Source: Fidelibacterota bacterium | GTDB taxonomy: Bacteria > Fidelibacterota > UBA2242 > JAFGTP01 | NCBI GenBank assembly: GCA_016934035.1 | Contig: JAFGTP010000040.1 | Location: 1 to 64,000 of the forward strand | Direction: 5' to 3' | DNA length: 64,000 nt | Shown here: positions 24,535-33,468 of the stretch, one piece after another | Numbering within the stretch: position 1 is the stretch's first letter | How the letters are laid out: each line of letters begins with the position of its first letter | Position numbers and translations under genes: made by a program | The notes under the pieces: generated by a model | The model's input: the letters and a program-made list of their open reading frames with translations, nothing else | Told to the model about the DNA's origin: nothing | Databases searched by the model: none

Positions 24535-24648
24535 GATGTCCCCGGTCTGTATATCCAAAATTGTGTCCTGCGTTGGAAACATGAATCGGTAGATTCTGGA
24601 AAGAAAGTTGTTTTTGCAAAGGGCGTCGATATCTTTCGGGTTGAATAA
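24535..24648 (+). pseudogene. Possible 3' remnant of a lost coding gene
   Basis: A 37-codon frame reads DVPGLYIQNCVLRWKHESV then DSGKKVVFAKGVDIFRVE and stops with TAA. Codon use looks protein-like (G/C at many third positions) inside an otherwise AT-rich gap. An in-frame TAA occurs just upstream, so it cannot be a complete gene. The parent protein was not identified. Confidence 0.3.
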
Positions 24649-24790
24649 GATTTAATAATTGAAAAATTTTCCTATGGAAAATGGACCTGAAAAATATGGC
24701 TATTGTGAAAGAATTTAAAAAAATGTCTCATTGATTTAATTTCGATGAAAATCCGCAATTTTGAAGTCCTTCAAGTTATCATCATCATAA

Positions 24791-24819
24791 TTGGTTTATT
24801 AAGGATAAATTGTTATATT
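24791..24819 (+). promoter_or_regulatory. Candidate promoter of the yajC-def operon
   Basis: TTGGTT (24791-24796) and TATATT (24814-24819) are separated by 17 bases, about 45 bases before the GTG start of yajC. The -10 is good and the -35 partial. Confidence 0.4.
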
Positions 24820-24864
24820 TAAATTTGGAATGAATATAAAAAATAAAAAAAATATGGAGGAAAC

Positions 24865-25173
24865 GTGATAGAAATTTTGTATGCATCAGCCAGTCAGCCG
24901 GGAACAGAAGGCGGAAACCCGATTATGAGTTTGTTACCCTTTCTTGCCATCATTCTGATTATGTATTTTTTGATGATTATGCCCCAGCAGAAAAAACAAA
25001 AAGAAACCCTGAAAATGCGGAATGAACTAAAGCCCGGTGATGAAATTTTGACCATTGGCGGTATTTACGGAAAAGTTGAAGGAATCAATGAAAAAGACGG
25101 CAAGCTGATTGTCAGCATTGCCAAAGATGTAAAAGTCAGCCTTGCAAAATCAGCGGTTGCCAACAAACTATAA
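24865..25173 (+). CDS. yajC: Preprotein translocase accessory subunit YajC
   Basis: A 102-aa inner-membrane protein associated with SecDF. It has one transmembrane helix (about residues 20-40, PFLAIILIMYFLMIMPQQKK) followed by the conserved basic cytoplasmic domain (ELKPGDEILTIGGIYGKVEGI). It starts at GTG, with GGAGG four bases upstream. It begins a run of plus-strand housekeeping genes. Confidence 0.95.
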   Translation: MIEILYASASQPGTEGGNPIMSLLPFLAIILIMYFLMIMPQQKKQKETLKMRNELKPGDEILTIGGIYGKVEGINEKDGKLIVSIAKDVKVSLAKSAVANKL

Positions 25174-25187
25174 GGACAAGTTATTTC

Positions 25188-25724
25188 ATGGCGGTAATGA
25201 AAGTAAAACTCTATGGCAGTGAAATTCTTCGTAAAAAAGTAGCCCAACTGGAAAAACTTCCGGATCATTTTGAGACCTTGATAGCAGATATGTACGAAAC
25301 CATGAATGAAGAAAAAGGTATTGGCTTATCAGCAAACCAGGTTGGCCTGGATATGAGTTTCTTCATTGTGGATTTTGGCCTTTATGATGAAAAATACGGA
25401 CGACAGATTTTTATCAATCCTGAGATCCTTGAGATGGAAGGTGAAACCCTTGATGAGGAAGGCTGCCTCAGTCTCCCCGGTATCAATGAAAAGGTCAAAA
25501 GGGCCGACCGAATCCGTATCAAATATAAAGACGCAAATTTTACAGATCGCGACGAAGAGTATTTTGATTATCTGTCCCGGGTCATTCAACATGAATTTGA
25601 TCATCTGAACGGGATTGTGTTTACCGACAGAATTTCTGCCCTGAAACGGAGTTTTATTAAAAATAAGCTGGCAGCATTGGAAACTGAAGCCAAAGAAATT
25701 GAAGCAGAGGAAACTGCTGCATGA
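25188..25724 (+). CDS. def: Peptide deformylase
   Basis: A 178-aa Fe2+/Zn2+ metalloprotease removing the formyl group from nascent N-terminal methionine. All three motifs are present: GIGLSANQVG, EGCLSLPG (metal cysteine) and the HEFDH helix in QHEFDHLNGIVF. It lies 14 bases after yajC and overlaps the start of fmt by four bases (ATGA). Confidence 0.97.
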   Translation: MAVMKVKLYGSEILRKKVAQLEKLPDHFETLIADMYETMNEEKGIGLSANQVGLDMSFFIVDFGLYDEKYGRQIFINPEILEMEGETLDEEGCLSLPGINEKVKRADRIRIKYKDANFTDRDEEYFDYLSRVIQHEFDHLNGIVFTDRISALKRSFIKNKLAALETEAKEIEAEETAA

Positions 25725-26650
25725 GGATAGTCTTCATGGGGACACCAGACTTCGCTGTGCCGGCCCTGAACAGTCTGTTGGCCTCCCACCATGAAATTCT
25801 TGCTGTTGTTACCGGTGAAGACAAAAGACGAGGCCGCGGACAACAGCTGCATCTGACGCCGGTTAAAGAACTTGCGATAGAACATCATCTGCCTGTACTG
25901 CAGCCGGCTTCCCTGAAAAGTGAAGAATTTAAACGTCAGCTACAGGAATTTTCTCCGGATATTTTCGTAGTAGTTGCCTTTCGTATTTTACCTCAAAGCC
26001 TGATCGATATTCCCCGCTATGGTTGTATCAATATCCACTCGTCCCTGTTGCCGAAATACAGAGGCGCGGCCCCGATTAACTGGGCTGTGCTCAATGGTGA
26101 TGGTGAAACCGGCATTTCCATTTTTCAGATTGAGGCACAGGTAGATACCGGCGATGTACTTTTTCAGGAAAAAATTGCCATAGACGAAACCGACACTTTC
26201 CAGGAAGTACACGACCGTTTATCAGCCCTTGGCGGTCAGTGCATTGTCAAAGTCCTGGATGATTTTGAAAAGGGTCAAATCCATAGAATTCCCCAAGACG
26301 ATTCAATGGCCACCCGGGCACCGAAAATCTATCCGGAAATGGGTGCAATAAACTGGTCAAAAAGAGCCGCTGAAATTAAAAATCAAATCCATGGTTTATC
26401 GCCTTTTCCCGGAGCTTTTTCATTTTTCAACGGAAAAAGAGTGAAATTTCTACGGGCAACTTACGCGATGGAAAACCATGACGCCGAGCCCGGCACCATT
26501 ATCATGCGTGGTAAAAATGCCTTGGGAATCCAGACCGGCGACGGAGTTTTATACCCGTTGGAATTACAAAATGAAGGTAAACTTGCAATGGCCCTTGTGA
26601 ATTTTCTAAACGGGTTCCAGGGGAAAGTGGGAGAAAGATTCAAATTGTGA
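25721..26650 (+). CDS. fmt: Methionyl-tRNA formyltransferase
   Basis: A 309-aa enzyme that formylates initiator Met-tRNA using 10-formyltetrahydrofolate. It has the N-terminal formyltransferase domain with FMGTPDFAVPAL, the catalytic region HSSLLPKYRGAAPINWAVL and later VDTGDVLFQ, then a C-terminal OB-like domain (about 205-309). It overlaps def upstream and rsmB downstream by four bases each, indicating strong translational coupling. Confidence 0.97.
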   Translation: MRIVFMGTPDFAVPALNSLLASHHEILAVVTGEDKRRGRGQQLHLTPVKELAIEHHLPVLQPASLKSEEFKRQLQEFSPDIFVVVAFRILPQSLIDIPRYGCINIHSSLLPKYRGAAPINWAVLNGDGETGISIFQIEAQVDTGDVLFQEKIAIDETDTFQEVHDRLSALGGQCIVKVLDDFEKGQIHRIPQDDSMATRAPKIYPEMGAINWSKRAAEIKNQIHGLSPFPGAFSFFNGKRVKFLRATYAMENHDAEPGTIIMRGKNALGIQTGDGVLYPLELQNEGKLAMALVNFLNGFQGKVGERFKL

Positions 26651-27972
26651 AAGCCCGTACAGCAGCTGTTATTATACTCAACAAACTCAACGACAGGTTT
26701 TATGGCTATGAAGAAGTCATGGAAAAATTTTTCAGGACAGAACGATTTAAGCCAGAGGATCGTCATTTTATTCATACCCTTGTGAAAGGGACTATTGAAC
26801 AAAGTGCTTTCCTGGATTTTGTTATATCCAATACCTATCAGGGAAATTTTAGAAACTTAGAAAAAATCACTCTGAACATTCTGCGCCTGGGTGTATTTCA
26901 GGCAAAAATCCTGCGGACACCGGTTCATGCCTATGTCAATGAAACCGTCAATGTGACCAAGGAATTAAAAGCCGAACGCATTACCGGCCTGATCAATGGG
27001 GTCCTTCGCAATATTATCAGCGACAAGGAAATTGAGACAATTTTCTCAAAAGTCACTCCCCTGAAAAAACTTGCCATAAAATATTCTTTTCAGCAATGGA
27101 TGATCGAAAAATGGTTTCTGGATTTTGGCCAAGAAAATACAATTAAATTGCTGGAATACTACAACTCTGCACCGGAAATATTTTTTAGAGTCAACCCCCT
27201 GCGCGCCAATCCGGGAACTTTTTTTACACTGTTGAAAAATAAAGGATTCAAAGTCCAGGTTCATTCTGAAAAGCCGGGACAATTTTTTACAGTAGATAAC
27301 GCTGCAAAACTGCTATCCGGCGATCTCTTTCAAAAGGGATTCATTTCCGTTCAGGATATGAGCCAGGCTTTTGCGGTGGAATTGCTGAGGCCGGCAATCG
27401 GTGAAAGGATTCTGGATGTTTGTGCCGCTCCCGGCGGTAAATCAACTTACCTGGCGCAACTGACCCAAAATCTGGGACATATCAAATCCTATGACCTATC
27501 CTTTGAAAAATTGAAATTAATGAAAGCAGAAATGCAACGACAAGAGATCACCTGCATTGAGACCTTTGAAGCCGACGCCACAAAATTTCAATTTTCACCG
27601 GCAGATAAAATACTGGTCGATGCGCCCTGTACCGGTACTGGCGTGCTGGGTCGCAAGGCCGATTTGCGCTGGAGTCGCCAACCCGGGGACATCACAAAAA
27701 CCAATCTCCTTCAAAAGGAAATTTTAGCCAATGCCGCAAAATCCCTCAAACCCGGCGGTATTCTTGTTTACAGCACCTGTTCTCTTGAAAAAGAAGAAAA
27801 TCAAACGATCGTTGAGGATTTTTTAATTAATAATCCTGATTTTAAGTTGGAACCTGCTGACAAATATGTGGATAAAAAATATTGTGATAGCAAAGGGTTT
27901 GTAACAATTTTACCCTTTCAGCATCTGATGTCCGGTGGTTTTGCGGCCCGTTTGAAAAAGGATGTTAAATGA
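26647..27972 (+). CDS. rsmB: 16S rRNA m5C967 methyltransferase
   Basis: A 441-aa SAM-dependent RNA methyltransferase. The N-terminal NusB-like domain (1-140) is followed by a Rossmann catalytic domain with DVCAAPGGKSTYLAQL (SAM site), the DAPCTGTGVLGRK motif and catalytic cysteine in VYSTCSLEKEENQ. It starts at GTG overlapping the fmt stop (GTGA). Its place in def-fmt-rsmB is conserved across many phyla. Confidence 0.95.
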   Translation: MKARTAAVIILNKLNDRFYGYEEVMEKFFRTERFKPEDRHFIHTLVKGTIEQSAFLDFVISNTYQGNFRNLEKITLNILRLGVFQAKILRTPVHAYVNETVNVTKELKAERITGLINGVLRNIISDKEIETIFSKVTPLKKLAIKYSFQQWMIEKWFLDFGQENTIKLLEYYNSAPEIFFRVNPLRANPGTFFTLLKNKGFKVQVHSEKPGQFFTVDNAAKLLSGDLFQKGFISVQDMSQAFAVELLRPAIGERILDVCAAPGGKSTYLAQLTQNLGHIKSYDLSFEKLKLMKAEMQRQEITCIETFEADATKFQFSPADKILVDAPCTGTGVLGRKADLRWSRQPGDITKTNLLQKEILANAAKSLKPGGILVYSTCSLEKEENQTIVEDFLINNPDFKLEPADKYVDKKYCDSKGFVTILPFQHLMSGGFAARLKKDVK

Positions 27973-28697
27973 TTGAAAAAATCAGAAGTATAATTCGTTT
28001 TGGAATTGCCTTTTTGGTAGTGACAGTCGTGCTAGTTTTACTGATGGACCAAATTGTGATGCCTTTTTATGTATCCCAGGGAAAGACCATCACCCTGCAG
28101 GATGTCCGCAATATTTCATTGAGTCGGGCCCAAGGGAAACTGGCGGAAATGGAGTTGGATGCGGTGGTTCTGGATTCAGTCTCAGCACCGGATTTGCCGC
28201 CCTACACGGTTATTGAACAGCAACCTCTACCTGGTAATCTGGTCAAAAAAGGCCGAGCAATATTTCTGACAATTTCCAAAGGCAAGGAATATGTACAGAT
28301 GCCCAATTTGATTGGAAAAGCCTACACCGAAGCAAACCTGATTCTGGACCAGTTGAATCTGAAAGTCAAAACCACGGAATACAAATATGACTTTGATAAA
28401 CCTTCAGGTGTGATCTGCGGTCAATCCATCAGCCCTGGAATTGCTGTCGCTAAGCATTCCTCGCTAAGCATCTGGATCAGCAATGGTCCGCCTGTGAAAA
28501 TCTATCAGGTACCGGATCTTTTTGGCATTCCCTTGAGCGAAGCACGGCGAAGAATTCGGGAAGCTGGCCTCAAAGTAGGGCAAATCAGTTATGTCAGAAA
28601 TGAGGAACTGACGCCCATGACGGTCATCAACCAGTCGCACCCCAGGGGCAGTGAAGTCTATGAAATTATTCAAATTGACCTGGAAGTGACCCAATAG
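27969..28697 (+). CDS. Membrane-anchored PASTA-domain protein (no kinase domain)
   Basis: A 242-aa protein with a short basic N terminus, one transmembrane helix (about residues 10-30) and three PASTA repeats facing the periplasm. The first begins around ITLQDVRNISLSRA, the second around VQMPNLIGKAYTEA, the third around YQVPDLFGIPLSEA. PASTA repeats bind muropeptides or peptidoglycan-like ligands. In Firmicutes the same gene cluster (def-fmt-rsmB-prpC-prkC-rpe) encodes the PASTA kinase PrkC at this place; here only the sensor part is present. It overlaps rsmB by four bases and lies eight bases before rpe. Confidence 0.88.
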   Translation: MIEKIRSIIRFGIAFLVVTVVLVLLMDQIVMPFYVSQGKTITLQDVRNISLSRAQGKLAEMELDAVVLDSVSAPDLPPYTVIEQQPLPGNLVKKGRAIFLTISKGKEYVQMPNLIGKAYTEANLILDQLNLKVKTTEYKYDFDKPSGVICGQSISPGIAVAKHSSLSIWISNGPPVKIYQVPDLFGIPLSEARRRIREAGLKVGQISYVRNEELTPMTVINQSHPRGSEVYEIIQIDLEVTQ

Positions 28698-28705
28698 GAG
28701 AAAAA

Positions 28706-29365
28706 ATGCAGGAAATTGTTCCATCGTTGCTATCCGCTGATTTTTCAAAACTGGAAGCAGAGATTCGCTCTGCAGAAAGTGCTGGCGCAACCCGCTTGCA
28801 TCTGGATGTCATGGATGGCCATTTTGTGCCCAATCTGACCTTTGGGCCGATTATTATCAAGGCCATTCGAAAACTGACCCAGTTGCATCTGGAAACTCAT
28901 CTGATGATTGAACATGCTGAAAAATATTTGGACCATTTTATCGATGCCGGCAGTGATACAGTTTTGGTCCATGTGGAGTCCTCCGACAATGTTGTCCGGG
29001 ACCTGGCCCACATTCGCAACAGGGGAAAGAAAGCGGGGTTGGTAATCAATCCGCCCACGGATTTTTCCGCTCTTGAACCCTATTTTGATTATCTGGACCA
29101 CCTCCTGGTGATGACGGTCAATCCGGGATTTGGCGGGCAGACCATGATCACAGAGGCATTGCAAAAGGTCGTCAAAGCACAATTTTATCAGCAGGAACGC
29201 AATTTTTTGACCCAGATCGATGGAGGCGTCAATTTTGATACTGTCAGAATTGCTGCAAAAAGCGGTGTCAACCTGTTGGTCGCAGGCTCAGCTTTTTTCA
29301 GCAATAACAATCATGAAAAGGCCTTTCGGGAATTGACGGGGCAATTGAATAACCAACAACTTTAA
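28706..29365 (+). CDS. rpe: Ribulose-phosphate 3-epimerase
   Basis: A 219-aa TIM-barrel enzyme interconverting ribulose-5-phosphate and xylulose-5-phosphate. It has PSLLSADFSKLE, LHLDVMDGHFVPNLTFGP (catalytic Asp and metal His), HLMIEH, VNPGFGGQ, and a second catalytic Asp in IDGGVNFDT. An AGGAG site precedes the ATG. It continues the operon started at yajC. Confidence 0.97.
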   Translation: MQEIVPSLLSADFSKLEAEIRSAESAGATRLHLDVMDGHFVPNLTFGPIIIKAIRKLTQLHLETHLMIEHAEKYLDHFIDAGSDTVLVHVESSDNVVRDLAHIRNRGKKAGLVINPPTDFSALEPYFDYLDHLLVMTVNPGFGGQTMITEALQKVVKAQFYQQERNFLTQIDGGVNFDTVRIAAKSGVNLLVAGSAFFSNNNHEKAFRELTGQLNNQQL

Positions 29366-29384
29366 TGAAATAAATCTGGTTAAT

Positions 29385-30005
29385 ATGACTGGCAAAAAAA
29401 TAAAACTTCGCAGAGAAAAAGAAGGCCTGATAGCGAGAAAACTGATTCATTATTCTGCTGTCTCCACACCTTTGATTTATTATTATTTCCTGGAAAAACC
29501 CATGGCTCTCCAGTTATTGCTGATCGTCAGTTTTATTGTAGTCTTTTCTGATTTGCTGCGCATGATCGGCCCCCGCAGCCGTAAAATCTATCTCAAACTT
29601 TTTGGCTGGATGACCAAAAAAAAGGAATTACGGCAGGAATTTACCGGAGCCAGTTATATGCTGGTCGGAAGTCTGGTCGTTGTGCTGGTTTTTCCTAAAA
29701 ATATTGCGGTGATATCGCTCCTTTTCCTTACCGTTGGAGATCCGACAGCCTGCCTTATCGGCACTTTTTTTGGCCGGGTGCGTACTTTTGAAAAGAAAAC
29801 TCTGGAAGGGTCATTGGCTTTTTTGGCTGCCGGCCTTTTGGCCAGTCTTTTGGTGCCGGAAATTTCCTTTTTGTATAAGCTTATTGCTGCAACCTTTGCT
29901 GCAAGCATTGAGATGCTACCCCTGAAAATTGACGATAATTTTACGATTCCACTGACATCAGGAATGATTCTGGCTATTCTCACCGGCACACTAACTATTA
30001 TTTAA
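29385..30005 (+). CDS. Diacylglycerol/polyprenol kinase family membrane protein
   Basis: A 206-aa protein with about six transmembrane helices and the family signature VGDPTACLIGTFFGRVR followed by KKTLEGSLAF. The signature is shared by bacterial and eukaryotic dolichol/phytol/diacylglycerol kinases (CTP-dependent lipid kinases related to CdsA). It probably phosphorylates a polyprenol or diacylglycerol for lipid recycling. The start is poorly defined since no Shine-Dalgarno site precedes the ATG. It lies 19 bases after rpe. Confidence 0.8.
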   Translation: MTGKKIKLRREKEGLIARKLIHYSAVSTPLIYYYFLEKPMALQLLLIVSFIVVFSDLLRMIGPRSRKIYLKLFGWMTKKKELRQEFTGASYMLVGSLVVVLVFPKNIAVISLLFLTVGDPTACLIGTFFGRVRTFEKKTLEGSLAFLAAGLLASLLVPEISFLYKLIAATFAASIEMLPLKIDDNFTIPLTSGMILAILTGTLTII

Positions 30006-30017
30006 CGGAAATCTACC

Positions 30018-32021
30018 ATGTCTTTTTTTTCTAAAATATTTTTGTATTTTTTACCCTTGGCTTCGATACCGCTCATTATCCATCTGCTCAGCAAAAGCCG
30101 TATAAGAACTGTTGAATTCAGTTCCCTGAAATTTTTGATAAAATTAAAAAATGATGCCATTCGAAAATTGAAATTACGGCAACTAATACTGTTGATTATT
30201 CGCACATTGTTGGTCCTCTTTCTGGTTCTGTTTTTTGCCCGTCCCTATTTGATTGATGGTAACCAGGAAATTTATCCCGTGAGAGGTGATCTGTTTTTTT
30301 TACTGGTGGACAATTCCCATTCCATGAATGAAAGGGTTCAGGATAATACCCTGCTGAACAAAAAAATCACGGAAATCAGGGAACTGGCGCAATTTTTTGA
30401 ATTTCCCATTGAATTAAAAATTATCTATGCTTCTGAACCGAAGAATATTATTGAAATGGGAAAGATAGATGACAGAGAAGCCTTTCAAAAAATTTTAAAT
30501 GCAGCACCTGCTACATTTGCCGAAGGGGACCTGGTGGAATCCATCAACAGCCTGAAAAAGTATGGGATGGACAATAAAATCATTAATGCAAAATTATGGG
30601 TGGTGTCGGATTTTCAAAAAACCGATGGTCTGGACCGGTGTTTGGAAGAATTGGGACAAGCGGAAAATATTCAACCGGTGTTTTTTCCCGTCAGTCATTC
30701 CGGTTTCAATCATGCCATTTCTCATGTGACGTTTCCCAGACAGATATTGGAAGTCAATAAAAATATTCGAATTCAATCCAAACTGGAGTACTGGCAGGAG
30801 TTCCACGAAACAAAATTATCCTTATTTATCGAAGGTCAGCGGGTTGCTCAGGATATTTCAAAAAATACTGGCGCAACGTTTGATTTTGAATTCTTACCCC
30901 TGAAAAGCGGGCCCCTCACCGGTTACTTATCACTTCCCGATGACAACCTGCCCGAGGACAATAGATATTACTTCTCTCTGAATATACCCGAAAAACTGGA
31001 CCTGTTGCTGGTCAGTCGTCAGGTGCAAAGTTCCTATTTGGAAAAAGCCCTGACTGCCGGGAAAAAATCCTTGCTGCAGGTGACATCCATCTCTCCTGAA
31101 ATTCTGGCAATGGAAAACCTGGAGGATTATGATGTTCTTATTTTCCATAATATCAGTGAATTACCGGAATTATATGTTGCCCGGTTCAAGGATTTTCTGG
31201 CTGGTGGAAAAGGAATTGTCGTGCTGCCTGGTATGAACGGGTCCATCAGCGAATACAATAATTTCTGGCACAAGCAAATGGGCCTGCCTATTTGGAAGAG
31301 GAACCTGGTCGGCGATGGTGAAAGTTATTTGAGATTGAAAAATATTAATACATCCCATCCTATTTTTTCGCAAATCTGGCAAAATAAAGAATCCTTCAAA
31401 GCCACTGCCCAGTTCTTTGCCATACCGGAATTTGAACGCTATGGTACAGTCCTGATCGATTATAACAACGGTTCACCTTTTCTGACAGAAACAAAGGAAA
31501 GAAAATTAATGCTGATTGCAGCTTTCATCACCGCCAGCGAATCCAACCTGCAATTGACCGGTTTTTTTCCGGTGTTGATGCAGCAAACAGTCCTTTACCT
31601 GGCCAACTTTAGTCAGTCACTGGCCAATTATACCATTGGGGACACACTTCGATACAGCTGCTCCGATATGGACCAAATGGCAAAATTTCGAATGAAAACA
31701 CCCGACAACCGGTCCTTTTTACTGGATTTTGACAAAACCAGTCAAAACTTAATTTTCAAGGATACAAACCTGCCGGGTTTTTATAAACTCTATTTGGAGG
31801 ATAAACTTGTCCAAAATTATGCTGTCAATATCAGCAGTCATGAAACCTTAGGGGAATTTATATCAGGACCGGAATTGGATCAAAAAAAACTGTCTGTTTA
31901 TTCCGAAGGCCCATTGACCAATGGACCTAAAACTAACCGGGAGATAGGGAGTCTGGTTTTAGGGCTCATTTTTTTGCTATTGCTTGCAGAAACCTATCTT
32001 GCCAGAATTAACAGAAATTAA
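30018..32021 (+). CDS. BatA-domain membrane protein with VWA-like region
   Basis: A 667-aa protein. The N terminus (residues 1-85) has two transmembrane helices and the BatA signature (FLPLASIPLIIHLLSKSRIRTVEFSSLKFL). A von Willebrand A-like domain follows with LFFLLVDNSHSMNER, a MIDAS motif (D-x-S-x-S altered to DNSHS). A large periplasmic region follows and a final transmembrane helix (LGLIFLLLLAET). Such proteins are common in Bacteroidota and relatives, usually near MoxR/Bat genes. Here it stands alone in a housekeeping run, so its partners are unknown. Confidence 0.82.
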   Translation: MSFFSKIFLYFLPLASIPLIIHLLSKSRIRTVEFSSLKFLIKLKNDAIRKLKLRQLILLIIRTLLVLFLVLFFARPYLIDGNQEIYPVRGDLFFLLVDNSHSMNERVQDNTLLNKKITEIRELAQFFEFPIELKIIYASEPKNIIEMGKIDDREAFQKILNAAPATFAEGDLVESINSLKKYGMDNKIINAKLWVVSDFQKTDGLDRCLEELGQAENIQPVFFPVSHSGFNHAISHVTFPRQILEVNKNIRIQSKLEYWQEFHETKLSLFIEGQRVAQDISKNTGATFDFEFLPLKSGPLTGYLSLPDDNLPEDNRYYFSLNIPEKLDLLLVSRQVQSSYLEKALTAGKKSLLQVTSISPEILAMENLEDYDVLIFHNISELPELYVARFKDFLAGGKGIVVLPGMNGSISEYNNFWHKQMGLPIWKRNLVGDGESYLRLKNINTSHPIFSQIWQNKESFKATAQFFAIPEFERYGTVLIDYNNGSPFLTETKERKLMLIAAFITASESNLQLTGFFPVLMQQTVLYLANFSQSLANYTIGDTLRYSCSDMDQMAKFRMKTPDNRSFLLDFDKTSQNLIFKDTNLPGFYKLYLEDKLVQNYAVNISSHETLGEFISGPELDQKKLSVYSEGPLTNGPKTNREIGSLVLGLIFLLLLAETYLARINRN

Positions 32022-32047
32022 TATTAACCTTTAAAATATTTGGAGTT

Positions 32048-33346
32048 ATGAAACACACTGAAAGAGTCAAAGAAGAATCCCGCCGTGTCTTGCTGATTGG
32101 CGTCGCTGCCGATGCCCGGGAGCGGAATGAGTTAACAGAACATCTGGAGGAATTAAAAACGCTGACAGGGACCCTGGGCTACAATATAGTCGATACTATT
32201 GAAATCAAGGTCAATGAGATTAAAGCCAGTCATTATATCGGCAAAGGCAAAGTCGAAGAACTCAAAGAATCCATTGATGCACTGGATATTGATGAGATCA
32301 TTTTTGATGTGGAATTGTCACCTTCACAAAATAAAAACCTCAGCAATAAGTTTGAGAAAAAAGTCAATGACCGGACCGGTATCATTCTGGATATCTTTGC
32401 CCGACATGCCCGGACTCGTGAAGCCAAAACCCAGGTAGAATTGGCTCGGTCAGAATACGTTTTGCCAAGATTGACCAAAATGTGGACACACCTTGAAAGA
32501 CAAACGGGCGGAATTGGTATACGTGGCGGTATGGGTGAGACCCAGATTGAGATCGATCGACGTATTACCCGTACCAAGATACAGAAACTCAAAAAAGAAC
32601 TGGAAAAAATCGAACAGCAACATAACCTTCAAAAACAAAGGCGAAAAGATGAAATTAACATCGCCCTTGTGGGATATACCAATGCCGGTAAATCTACCCT
32701 GATGAAAGCTTTGACGGATTCAGAGGTTTATATAAAAGATGAATTATTTGCCACTTTGGATACAACTATCCGAAAATGGCAGGTTGACAAAAAAAATATT
32801 GTATTACTCAGCGATACGGTTGGATTTATCCGCAAAATGCCGCCCAACCTGGCTGCTTCTTTTCGTACCACACTCAGTGAAGTTGTTGACGCTGACCTCA
32901 TTCTCAAAGTGGCAGACCTTGGTTCCGATCAATGTTTTAAGCAAATGGATGCCGTAGATGAGGTGCTAATGGACCTGAAAGCCATTGAAAAACCCTCAAT
33001 AACAGTGTTTAATAAAATTGATAAAATGGATAAGACCCAGCTGCTGCGCGCCAAACAACAGTTTCCCGACGCTGTCTTTGTCTCAGCCCTCAATAATTTG
33101 AAAATTCATGAATTGAAAAATAAAATTCTGGAATTTCTTGAAAATTATAAAGTGGAACTTCACCTGAATATACCGGTGGCACGAATGGCGGAAATCGTGG
33201 AACTGAAGAAATTCGCTGTTATCATCAAAGAGCATTATGAAGGTGAAAACGCTCATATCAATTGCGTCATGGAAAAACCGAAATGGAACCGGCTGGAAGG
33301 ACTCTTCAAACAATATATTCAGCCTGAGGAAAATAACACAATGTAA
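32048..33346 (+). CDS. hflX: Ribosome-associated GTPase HflX
   Basis: A 432-aa GTPase that splits stalled or hibernating ribosomes. The N-terminal HflX domain has YIGKGKVEELK and ILDIFARHARTREAKTQVELA. The G domain has G1 GYTNAGKST (about residue 221), G2/G3 with LFATLDTTIRKW and LLSDTVGFIRKMP, and NKIDK (G4). GGAG lies two bases before the ATG. A terminator follows about 90 bases downstream. Confidence 0.96.
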   Translation: MKHTERVKEESRRVLLIGVAADARERNELTEHLEELKTLTGTLGYNIVDTIEIKVNEIKASHYIGKGKVEELKESIDALDIDEIIFDVELSPSQNKNLSNKFEKKVNDRTGIILDIFARHARTREAKTQVELARSEYVLPRLTKMWTHLERQTGGIGIRGGMGETQIEIDRRITRTKIQKLKKELEKIEQQHNLQKQRRKDEINIALVGYTNAGKSTLMKALTDSEVYIKDELFATLDTTIRKWQVDKKNIVLLSDTVGFIRKMPPNLAASFRTTLSEVVDADLILKVADLGSDQCFKQMDAVDEVLMDLKAIEKPSITVFNKIDKMDKTQLLRAKQQFPDAVFVSALNNLKIHELKNKILEFLENYKVELHLNIPVARMAEIVELKKFAVIIKEHYEGENAHINCVMEKPKWNRLEGLFKQYIQPEENNTM

Positions 33347-33434
33347 ACCCTCATTCTAGAGAACTTGTCCGGCTCCTGAAATTTTTTTTCGAAAACAGTC
33401 CTGTCATGAAAGAATTGATATTTATTTAAGAAGT

Positions 33435-33468
33435 AAATAGCCAGGGATATTCAGGCTATTTTTTTTTG
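33435..33468. terminator. Bidirectional terminator between hflX and the DUF89 gene
   Basis: The 8-bp stem AAATAGCC / GGCTATTT with an 11-nt loop is followed by a run of nine T on the plus strand. It overlaps the last codons and stop of the converging minus-strand gene at 33456. Confidence 0.8.

Larger units (their letters stand above)
24294..24864. other. Intergenic region with decayed coding traces
   Basis: About 570 bases between the aminotransferase and yajC. Apart from the remnant at 24535-24648 and the yajC promoter candidate, I see only AT-rich sequence with several stop codons in every frame. Confidence 0.5.
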
